A program made the position numbers and the translations under genes. From positions 1 through 6,858 of the forward strand of contig JAJAZO010000248.1 in NCBI GenBank assembly GCA_026785745.1: a DNA stretch of 6,858 bases. The letters are read 5' to 3'. The notes beneath the pieces are model-generated. The model saw only the letters and a program-made list of their open reading frames with translations. It made no database searches and was not told the DNA's origin. This stretch comes from Chitinophagaceae bacterium (GTDB taxonomy: Bacteria > Bacteroidota > Bacteroidia > Chitinophagales > Chitinophagaceae). Below, one piece after another: positions 1-5,638 of the stretch (the first letter of the stretch is position 1; each line of letters begins with the position of its first letter).

Positions 1-462
1 ATGCACACCGGCAATAAATTCTCTGATGCCTTAAAGGAGTCGGTAAAGAATGAAAAAGCGGAAGTGATTATCATGAATAATAACATTGAAGCCCAGATAG
101 CAGAGATGGAGAACCCTGACGACAGGCAATTATTCATGGAAGAATATAAAATGACAGAGCCTGCCCTTGACAGATTGATTCACTCTGCCTACAAACTCCT
201 TAATCTCTATACTTATTTTACTGCTGGTGTGCAGGAAGTAAGGGCATGGACAATCCACGAAGGCTGGAAAGCTCCACAGGCTGCCAGCGTTATTCATACT
301 GATTTTGAAAAAGGGTTTATCAAAGCTGAGGTAATCGGTTATGACGATTTCATTCAATACGAATCAGAAGCAGCTTGTCGTGAAGTTGGTAAACTACGAA
401 TAGAAGGAAAAGAATATGTGGTGAAAGATGGTGATGTGATGCACTTCAGGTTTAATGTGTAA
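1..462 (+). CDS. ychF: Redox-regulated ATPase YchF (OLA1 family), C-terminal part, cut by the window edge
   Basis: This is the last 153 residues of YchF, a conserved Obg-related P-loop protein that binds ribosomes, prefers ATP to GTP, and is linked to stress and translation control. What is visible is the end of the helical coiled-coil insert (about residues 20-60) followed by the C-terminal TGS-type domain (about 70-153). The family hallmarks are clear: YFTAGVQEVRAWTI, KAPQAASVIHTDFEKGFI, KLRIEGKEYVVKDGDV, and the typical ending MHFRFNV. Members are usually about 360-370 residues, so roughly 210 residues, including the G1/P-loop and the other nucleotide-binding motifs, lie before base 1. The ATG at base 1 is therefore an internal Met, not the start. 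The stop is TAA at 460-462, placed directly in a CCCC/GGGG hairpin element. The next gene is convergent. Identification is by remembered family motifs and is very secure; ATPase activity cannot be judged from this part. Confidence 0.95.
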   Translation: MHTGNKFSDALKESVKNEKAEVIIMNNNIEAQIAEMENPDDRQLFMEEYKMTEPALDRLIHSAYKLLNLYTYFTAGVQEVRAWTIHEGWKAPQAASVIHTDFEKGFIKAEVIGYDDFIQYESEAACREVGKLRIEGKEYVVKDGDVMHFRFNV

Positions 463-598
463 ACCCCAACCCCTAAAGGGGCTTTATTTCCCTACCATTC
501 AAAAAAACTTATTGTTCTTATAAATCCTGTTTAAAAGAATTTATTAGAATTGAAATAACTCTTTGACCTAAGTTTTCCCTTTAGGGGGGACAGGGGTT
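462..598. repeat. Inverted pair of AACCCC...CCCCTAAAGGG elements spanning a convergent spacer
   Basis: The left arm (462-481) reads AACCCC, AA, CCCCTAAAGGGG. The right arm, read on the minus strand from 598 down to about 577, gives AACCCC, TGT, CCCCCCTAAAGGG. The arms differ by a few inserted bases, share both blocks in the same order, and are inverted relative to each other around about 95 bases of AT-rich sequence with no obvious gene. Each arm starts at the stop codon of its flanking gene: ychF TAA at 460-462, and the large minus-strand gene's TAA as TTA at 597-599. Each arm contains its own small CCC-TAAA-GGG palindrome, and the two could also pair with each other in a read-through transcript. 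Similar C4/G4 palindromes are, from memory, common between genes in Bacteroidota. Whether they are repeats elsewhere in this genome cannot be seen here. Confidence 0.6.
464..489 (+). terminator. Probable terminator hairpin after ychF (left arm of an inverted repeat pair)
   Basis: Two bases after the ychF stop codon the sequence reads ACCCCAA, then CCCC-TAAA-GGGG (470-481), then CTTTATTT. The 4-bp all-GC stem with a 4-nt loop followed by a T-rich run fits a short intrinsic terminator on the plus strand, although the stem is short and the T-run is interrupted. The same block appears inverted at about 571-598, so it may equally be a copy of a dispersed palindromic repeat that has been recruited as a terminator. 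Confidence 0.5.
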
Positions 599-3500
599 AA
601 AACAACGCCGTAATAGCCACCCTTCCGATATGAACCGTATTTGAAGTGCCTGATTTTCTTCCATCATATTGAAAATTCAACTCCAGGTTATTTAATAATC
701 GTTTGCTAAACCCAAGCGACCAGAGGTAATTTTTTCCGGGCAATAATCCATCCAGCATAATGTAACTGACAGTGGTATTTGCCACATTACCACTGGCCGG
801 GTCTTTATAGTCAATAGTGTTAAACGTAAACTTGCCGTTGATGGAGCTGCTTTGGAGAATATTATACTTCGACTCAATATTAACCGAATGAGAGGAGGAT
901 TTCTGATTCCCATATAAAGGAAGGTTCTTTTTATTATCAAACTTATAACTGGTTACAACCCGGAAAGTAGTTCCTTTGATAAAAGTCATAAACGGCTCCA
1001 AACTGTAAATAGAAAGCTGGTAATTCCTGTTGGCAAACTGTGGTGTGTATAATGCGTTTTCGCCTTTCTTACCATTTATGGTCAATGAAAAAGCCCTGCT
1101 GATATTCCATCGCCATTTTATCAGCCATTCATTCAGCTTACGGCTTTCATAGCCATACGTCAATAATGATTTTCCTGTATTACGGAGATTACTCAAATCA
1201 ATCCCCCATTTACTGCTGTACCGGTTAAATGAAGCAGTGTTCAGAATGGTGGTAGTAAGTGTTACTAATGCTGTATCATTTACATTATACTTGAATGGAT
1301 TAAATTCAAACGTTCCTTTGGCGATTGATTTCTTACTGGTCTGTAACGATGTAACTACGTTGAGGCGGGATAAAAACTTCTTTATCCCTTTCAAATCAGG
1401 TGAAGTAAGAAGAGAACGGGGACTGATATTAAGACTGTAATTAAAAGTGGTGAAGTTCGCTTTAATAAATTGATTGGTAGGAGTAAATACACGGATAAAC
1501 TTTGCCTGGTCAACAAAAGCAGCCAATTCAAACTCATTCAATTGCTGCACCCCATCGTTGTTATAATCTATCCATGCAAACTGCCCGGTACCCGCAGGCA
1601 CTTCGAGGTAAGCAAAATCCCTTCGCTGCTCCTGCCCTGCACCTACTTCGTATAAAACATTACCGGTTAGCAATCCTTTCCACTCATTCATTACATACTC
1701 TGCCCGTCCAAGAATGGTTTCATCCTCTTTTTGTTTTGAAACAACTGCATTATATACTTTCAATTTCCTGAATGTAGTGTTTAAATAAAACTGCCGCTTA
1801 GGATTTGCCAACAACTCTGTTTGCAGGTTAAGGTTTAAACTACGATCTCCACGGACAAAGGCCTTACTTATTGGGTATTTATCAGACCGGGTAAAGAAGG
1901 TGATGCCATACCTGTTCCTTTTAGCTTCGTCAGACTTCAGATATAACGAATAGGTGTCGAAAGAAAAAGCTACTGGTGTTAATGTATCAGTAAGTTTACC
2001 CCTTACTTCATTTTTTTCAATTGCATAACCGAGACCCAACCGCCAGTTATTGATTTGCTTCATTTGTTTGCTAATATCAATTACGGGCCGCAGGAATGTA
2101 CCTTTATCCGCAGCAGTATTGAAATTAGTTATTACAAACTGGTTGTTTATTTGCCAGCCTTTCCAGGCAGCAGTATGTTGCAGTGTATTCTGGAAACCAT
2201 TATACTTATCGCTGCGATTATAATTGATTAATCCGTAAGTAAGTGAATGATTGGTTTTATCCCTAAGCCCTGCAGTAGCCCTGAAAATACTTTCATTGGC
2301 AGGTAATAAAGTAAATGGCAATCCCCAATCTCTGGAGAACTCCACGGTTCTTAACCTCTCTAATGGTTTAAACTTACTTTGTACATACTCATAATCCAAC
2401 GCAGTATTTAACTGCAGTTTTTTAGCAACCTGCAATATTTTCTCATTGCTTATCTGAAACTTAGCTGCCCATCCTCTGTCATCGCCATTATTTTTAGAGG
2501 AAAAAGTATTTATATCATTATTACTGGTAGCAATTTCTGTTTTCAGCAAAGTTGTTTTGCTGAAAGCATGATCAATACCGAGGTTTACTATTTGCTGTTT
2601 CTTTGGCGTTACTAATATTTGCACCGGTTCATATTGTCCTTGCTTCACCCCTGCTACAGGTGCCACATAGCGATACACTTTTCCATTGGCCCCGTTAAAA
2701 TCGGGAATATAATTACCATTACCGGGCCTTACATCTACAAACGATAAATTGTATTTCGCCAATATAGGATTAGTAGAATACTGGTAAAAAGAATCAAGAC
2801 CAATGTATATTTTTTCATACAGTATTTTACCAACAGCAAATGTATCCAGTAAGGCAGCCGGATAGAGTGCATTCTGAATACTATCCCCGATATTGGATAG
2901 AAATTGTTTTTGCTTTGGGTCTAATACCTGATTAATAGACGAATTTTTTGCATCGGTGTTATTAAAAGCACCAATGCGGATTTTTGTTTTCTGATTAATT
3001 TCAAATTCCTGTGACAAGAATAGGTTAGCATTAAGAAAATTTCTGTCCGCATATTCAAACTCCACTTGTATGCGGCTGTCCTTTGTTATCATCCGCCGGG
3101 GTGTGAATGTAATTTCAGCAGAGTTGTAATTAATCACATAATCCTGGTCTTCTCCCCGTTGCAGCAACTGGCCATCTACAAAAACCCTTTCTGTATTGGG
3201 AAGAACAATAAAAAAAACTTCGCTATTAGCACCTCTTAACCGGTAAGGCCCCTGGTTACCTTCCAGTGCATCAATAAAATTGCGGGTAAATTTTCCTTTG
3301 GCAATAGAACCGCTTACTAATGTTTTGGAGTTGATGTTTTTTGAAAGGCGATTCGTTGTTTGAAAAGCGACTCCTTGTAATCGTTTATAAAAATTCAAAA
3401 AATAACTTTGGGTCTGTCGTATATCCAAATCGCCGAGGCTTAGTTGCCAGTTTCTTTTTTTAAACTGCAGGTACACCTGGTCAAATTCATTCAGCTGCTG

Positions 3501-4088
3501 AGTGTTTCCATCAGGTTGTATCGGGATATTATTATCGGTAATGGCTGCCTGTATTTCGATGCTGTCGCCCAGCATACCGCTTAACTGAAGGTTCAGTGTC
3601 GAATTAACAACAGCATCCTGCCGGTTACCAAAACCAATCTGACGGCCAAAGCTTCCTTCCGCTTTTAATGTACCAAAATCGAATATTCCCCGTTGCGCAT
3701 TGGTAAGGCCGCTATTAAACTCAAAGGGTTTTATATAAAAGCTGTTCATCACACTATCAAAACTCATCCGTTGTGCCACCGGATTTAGCTGAAAAGAAAA
3801 TACCCTGTAAGTAATAACTACTGTTTCCGTAGCGGGTTTTTTATTCCAGTATAGTATTGCTTTTACAAAATCAAGCCGGTAGTCAGAAGACGGAACATTT
3901 TCAACCGAAAAGGCACTGGGGATGATACTGATTGTATCAATACTGATACTGTCGGCTGCCACTTTAAAAGTCTTTTGACGGAGGTTGCCGGGGGCAGTAC
4001 CAGCGACAGGAAATTGAGCATTGCTCCATAGAGAAATGAATGAAAGAAAAAAGATACCGGATATTCTACGTAACAATCTCAAAAGCAA
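597..4088 (-). CDS. Large secreted beta-rich protein, probable outer-membrane barrel of unknown function, with an EF-hand-like loop
   Basis: This gene encodes about 1163 residues. I do not recognise a named family. A short basic N-terminus (LLRLLRR) and a hydrophobic stretch (about 11-21) are followed by SNA|Q, which fits signal peptidase I cleavage after residue 24 and export. The rest is long runs of alternating polar and hydrophobic residues with many aromatics, no internal membrane helix, and a final Phe (ITALF), all typical of outer-membrane barrels. Conserved-looking blocks are TDNNIPIQPDGNTQQLNEFD (184-203), LGDLDIRQTQSYFLNFYKRLQG (218-239), and a block with VDGQLL, RGEDQDYVINYN and ITFTPRRMI (304-334). 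The last recalls surface proteins such as SprA, but this is not SprA, which is about twice as long. There is no TonB box or plug. Residues 841-852 form an EF-hand-like loop (DYNNDGVQQLNE). The start is uncertain: no in-frame ATG precedes the signal peptide, an in-frame TAG lies 12 bases upstream, and TTG at 4088 is the longest choice (TTG also at 4082 and 4076). Confidence 0.85.
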   Translation of the reverse strand: MLLRLLRRISGIFFLSFISLWSNAQFPVAGTAPGNLRQKTFKVAADSISIDTISIIPSAFSVENVPSSDYRLDFVKAILYWNKKPATETVVITYRVFSFQLNPVAQRMSFDSVMNSFYIKPFEFNSGLTNAQRGIFDFGTLKAEGSFGRQIGFGNRQDAVVNSTLNLQLSGMLGDSIEIQAAITDNNIPIQPDGNTQQLNEFDQVYLQFKKRNWQLSLGDLDIRQTQSYFLNFYKRLQGVAFQTTNRLSKNINSKTLVSGSIAKGKFTRNFIDALEGNQGPYRLRGANSEVFFIVLPNTERVFVDGQLLQRGEDQDYVINYNSAEITFTPRRMITKDSRIQVEFEYADRNFLNANLFLSQEFEINQKTKIRIGAFNNTDAKNSSINQVLDPKQKQFLSNIGDSIQNALYPAALLDTFAVGKILYEKIYIGLDSFYQYSTNPILAKYNLSFVDVRPGNGNYIPDFNGANGKVYRYVAPVAGVKQGQYEPVQILVTPKKQQIVNLGIDHAFSKTTLLKTEIATSNNDINTFSSKNNGDDRGWAAKFQISNEKILQVAKKLQLNTALDYEYVQSKFKPLERLRTVEFSRDWGLPFTLLPANESIFRATAGLRDKTNHSLTYGLINYNRSDKYNGFQNTLQHTAAWKGWQINNQFVITNFNTAADKGTFLRPVIDISKQMKQINNWRLGLGYAIEKNEVRGKLTDTLTPVAFSFDTYSLYLKSDEAKRNRYGITFFTRSDKYPISKAFVRGDRSLNLNLQTELLANPKRQFYLNTTFRKLKVYNAVVSKQKEDETILGRAEYVMNEWKGLLTGNVLYEVGAGQEQRRDFAYLEVPAGTGQFAWIDYNNDGVQQLNEFELAAFVDQAKFIRVFTPTNQFIKANFTTFNYSLNISPRSLLTSPDLKGIKKFLSRLNVVTSLQTSKKSIAKGTFEFNPFKYNVNDTALVTLTTTILNTASFNRYSSKWGIDLSNLRNTGKSLLTYGYESRKLNEWLIKWRWNISRAFSLTINGKKGENALYTPQFANRNYQLSIYSLEPFMTFIKGTTFRVVTSYKFDNKKNLPLYGNQKSSSHSVNIESKYNILQSSSINGKFTFNTIDYKDPASGNVANTTVSYIMLDGLLPGKNYLWSLGFSKRLLNNLELNFQYDGRKSGTSNTVHIGRVAITALF
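1533..1568 (-). other. EF-hand-like calcium-binding loop inside the large outer-membrane-type protein
   Basis: Residues 841-852 read D-Y-N-N-D-G-V-Q-Q-L-N-E. Acidic or amide residues fall at loop positions 1 (D), 3 (N) and 5 (D), Gly at 6, and Glu at 12, which matches the canonical 12-residue EF-hand loop. The flanking sequence (EVPAGTGQFAWI before, FELAAFVDQAKFIRVFTPTN after) is not clearly an EF-hand helix pair, so a free-standing calcium loop of the dockerin or thrombospondin type 3 kind is more likely. Calcium binding is inferred from the motif only. Confidence 0.55.
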
Positions 4089-4131
4089 TGCATTTAGCTA
4101 AAAATCGTAAAATTCGTCCTTTTTATTGCCC

Positions 4132-4164
4132 TAAAGTTATCCTATGATGTTAATTAAGCGAAAA
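4132..4164 (-). promoter_or_regulatory. Candidate Bacteroidota-type promoter for the large minus-strand gene
   Basis: On the minus strand TTTTCG (4164-4159) is followed, after exactly 19 bases, by TAACTTTA (4139-4132). The Bacteroidota sigma-ABfr consensus is TTTG, 19 bases, TAnnTTTG. The -33 part matches three of four bases and the -7 part five of six fixed bases. Transcription would start near 4126, giving a leader of about 40 bases before the TTG at 4088. AT-rich DNA produces chance matches often, so this is tentative; exact spacing and position favour it. Confidence 0.35.
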
Positions 4165-4168
4165 GCCT

Positions 4169-4176
4169 CAAATTTG
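4169..4176 (+). promoter_or_regulatory. Weak candidate -7 element upstream of the small outer-membrane-type gene
   Basis: CAAATTTG at 4169-4176 matches TAnnTTTG except for the first base and lies 27 bases before the ATG at 4204, a sensible distance for a short leader. It is also the core of a perfect 10-base palindrome, TCAAATTTGA (4168-4177), so it could instead be an operator or chance. No good TTTG element is found about 19 bases upstream. If real, it would support 4204 over 4144 as the start. Confidence 0.2.
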
Positions 4177-4203
4177 ATTGAAAACAGTCTAAATCGCTAT
4201 AGT

Positions 4204-4788
4204 ATGCTTACTTTTTTGTACCGGAACAATAAATACCAGTTTCTTCTTTTGTTTTGCCTGATAATATCAATTTCAGGGATTGGACAAATCAATACCAATA
4301 AGAAGGTTATTTCAACTGGATACAGTAAAACAGTGTCAGCAGGGATTAATATTTCTTATGTTGAGTTTAGCCAAACCCATCCATTTGGTGTTGGAGCCAA
4401 TTTTAGCTGGAGTAAACATCGCTTTGGATTAATGGAGAAAAAGCTTTCGAAGCCTTTTGGGTTTATTGCTGACGGTGGTATTGATTATTACTTTGGCAAA
4501 GATGAAACAGTAAGTGGTTATTCATACAAATACAATGGGTTCACTTATATCCATGCTTATGGTGGTGCCATTTATAATTGTGGCAAACGGGGAAATATCA
4601 ATTTAACTACAGGCCCGGCTCTTGGGCTGGAAGATGGATTTACCAGTTTCTTTTTGGGAGCAAATCTTAGCGGAGCTTATTTCATCAACAATAAAATTGC
4701 TGTAACACCAGGTATAAAATACATGCAGGACTTAAATGGACCTGACCCATTGGTTTCGTTTTTTTTAAAAGCAAGTTTTGCTTTTTAG
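4204..4788 (+). CDS. Small secreted protein, probable outer-membrane beta-barrel, function unknown
   Basis: From ATG 4204 this gives 194 residues. The N-terminus has a polar stretch (MLTFLYRNNKYQ), a hydrophobic core (FLLLFCLIISISG, about 13-25), and then IG|Q, a typical Bacteroidota signal peptide end, predicting a mature protein from Gln28. The mature part is rich in Gly and aromatic residues in alternating strands (for example VGANFSWSKHRFGL, FGFIADGGIDYYFG, IHAYGGAIYN, SFFLGANLSGAYFI) and ends with Phe (FLKASFAF), as in small 8-stranded outer-membrane barrels. An in-frame ATG at 4144 would add 20 residues, partly basic and polar, before the signal peptide; I prefer 4204 because the export signal then sits at the N-terminus. 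It is divergent from the large outer-membrane-type gene and convergent with the sdh operon. I do not recognise a specific family, so no function is assigned. Confidence 0.75.
   Translation: MLTFLYRNNKYQFLLLFCLIISISGIGQINTNKKVISTGYSKTVSAGINISYVEFSQTHPFGVGANFSWSKHRFGLMEKKLSKPFGFIADGGIDYYFGKDETVSGYSYKYNGFTYIHAYGGAIYNCGKRGNINLTTGPALGLEDGFTSFFLGANLSGAYFINNKIAVTPGIKYMQDLNGPDPLVSFFLKASFAF
4767..4786 (+). terminator. Possible terminator hairpin overlapping the last codons of the small outer-membrane-type gene
   Basis: AAAAGCAA (4767-4774) and TTGCTTTT (4778-4785) are exact inverted complements separated by a 3-base loop (GTT), giving an 8-bp stem with T bases up to 4786, at the stop codon TAG. A stem plus T-run on the plus strand resembles an intrinsic terminator, but the stem is AT-rich with only two GC pairs, and the same bases encode the barrel-like C-terminus KASFAF. 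Coding constraint alone could explain it. Confidence 0.3.
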
Positions 4789-4790
4789 CA

Positions 4791-4819
4791 ATAAAAAAAG
4801 CCCTTAGATAAAAGAGCTT
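4791..4819 (-). terminator. Rho-independent terminator of the sdh operon
   Basis: Read on the minus strand, AAGCTCTT (4819-4812) pairs with AAGGGCTT (4805-4798) across a 6-base loop (TTATCT), with one G-U wobble and no mismatch, and runs straight into seven T bases (4799-4793) and then ATT. In the plus-strand transcript the wobble becomes a C-A mismatch and no T-run follows, so the element is directional. It starts 22 bases after the sdhB stop codon, which marks sdhB as the last gene of its operon. Confidence 0.8.
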
Positions 4820-4841
4820 ATAGAAATGAGTTAGTAAAAAA

Positions 4842-5591
4842 TTATTTATCTGAAGCCGCCCCTGCCATCATATACTCCCTGTTCAGCCTTGCAATATTTT
4901 CAATAGAAATTTCTTTAGGACAAACGGCCTCACATGCCCCGGTATTAGTGCAAGAACCAAAACCTTCTTTATCCATCTGTGCTACCATATTTAATGCTCT
5001 TGACTTTCTTTCGGGGCCACCTTGTGGCAGCAAGGCCAAGTGAGAAACTTTAGCCGATACAAACAGTAATGCCGAAGAGTTTTTGCAAGCTGCCACACAG
5101 GCGCCACAACCGATACAAGCTGCTGCTGCAAAAGCTGCATCTGCATTGTCTTTATTAATAGCAATAGTATTGGCATCCACTGCATTACCAGTGTTAACTG
5201 AAATATAACCTCCGGCCTGTATAATACGGTCAAAAGCCGAACGGTCAACTATTAAATCTTTAATTACGGGGAATGAATTAGCTCTCCAGGGTTCAATAAC
5301 AATCATATCTCCATCCTTATAAGCCCTCATGTGCAACTGGCAGGTAGTGTTAGCATGCCATGGCCCATGCGGACGACCATTAATATACATTGAACAACTG
5401 CCGCAAATACCTTCCCGGCAATCATGATCGAAGGCAATAGGGTCTTTGCCTTCATGGATAATTTTTTCATTCAATACGTCAATCATTTCTAAGAAAGACA
5501 TTTCAGAAGAAATGTTTTTTACGGGGTAGGTTTCAAATCTTCCTGAATCCCTTGCATTTTTTTGACGCCAAACTTTGAGAGTCAAATTCAT
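4842..5591 (-). CDS. sdhB: Succinate dehydrogenase / fumarate reductase iron-sulfur subunit
   Basis: This 249-residue subunit of complex II carries electrons from the flavoprotein to the membrane anchor and quinone, at the cytoplasmic face of the inner membrane. All eleven cluster cysteines are present. C58, C63, C66 (CREGICGSC) and C84 fit the [2Fe-2S] ferredoxin domain. C159, C162, C165 and C224 fit the [4Fe-4S] cluster, and C169, C214 and C220 the [3Fe-4S] cluster ([11 protein letters not shown], then [12 protein letters not shown]). The third [2Fe-2S] ligand is Cys, whereas E. coli SdhB has Asp there. The length matches the family. I place the start at ATG 5591 ([10 protein letters not shown]): GGAG at 5604-5601 lies 9 bases before it, and family members start here. 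ATG 5606 and TTG 5612 are in frame but would add a tail (MFMEHYN) covering the ribosome site. It lies 47 bases after sdhA and ends at a strong terminator. Confidence 0.95.
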   Translation of the reverse strand: MNLTLKVWRQKNARDSGRFETYPVKNISSEMSFLEMIDVLNEKIIHEGKDPIAFDHDCREGICGSCSMYINGRPHGPWHANTTCQLHMRAYKDGDMIVIEPWRANSFPVIKDLIVDRSAFDRIIQAGGYISVNTGNAVDANTIAINKDNADAAFAAAACIGCGACVAACKNSSALLFVSAKVSHLALLPQGGPERKSRALNMVAQMDKEGFGSCTNTGACEAVCPKEISIENIARLNREYMMAGAASDK

Positions 5592-5600
5592 GTTATAATG

Positions 5601-5604
5601 CTCC
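5601..5604 (-). promoter_or_regulatory. Ribosome binding site deciding the sdhB start
   Basis: GGAG on the minus strand, 9 bases before ATG 5591. It sits inside the extra codons that would be translated if ATG 5606 were used, which argues for 5591 as the true start. Strong Shine-Dalgarno sites are not the rule in Bacteroidota, so this is supporting evidence only. Confidence 0.5.
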
Positions 5605-5638
5605 ATAAACAACGGGTATAGTTCGGTTAATAATATTT

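Noticed and set aside
1..3. ATG at the first base as the start of a 153-residue gene
   Set aside because: The protein is the C-terminal part of YchF, so the true start lies outside the window.
1237..1771. Plus-strand open frames of 61-89 codons opposite the large gene
   Set aside because: They lie antisense within a long, well-supported coding frame, overlap each other, and their translations show no domain or signal peptide.
3920..3952. Repeated GATACTGAT/TATCAATACTGATACTG pattern near the 5' end of the large gene
   Set aside because: It reflects the repetitive peptide DSISIDTISII in a low-complexity segment and is too short and imperfect to be a repeat element.
4991..5248. Second minus-strand frame inside sdhB
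   Set aside because: It is a shifted-frame shadow of sdhB, whose eleven cluster cysteines are in the other frame.
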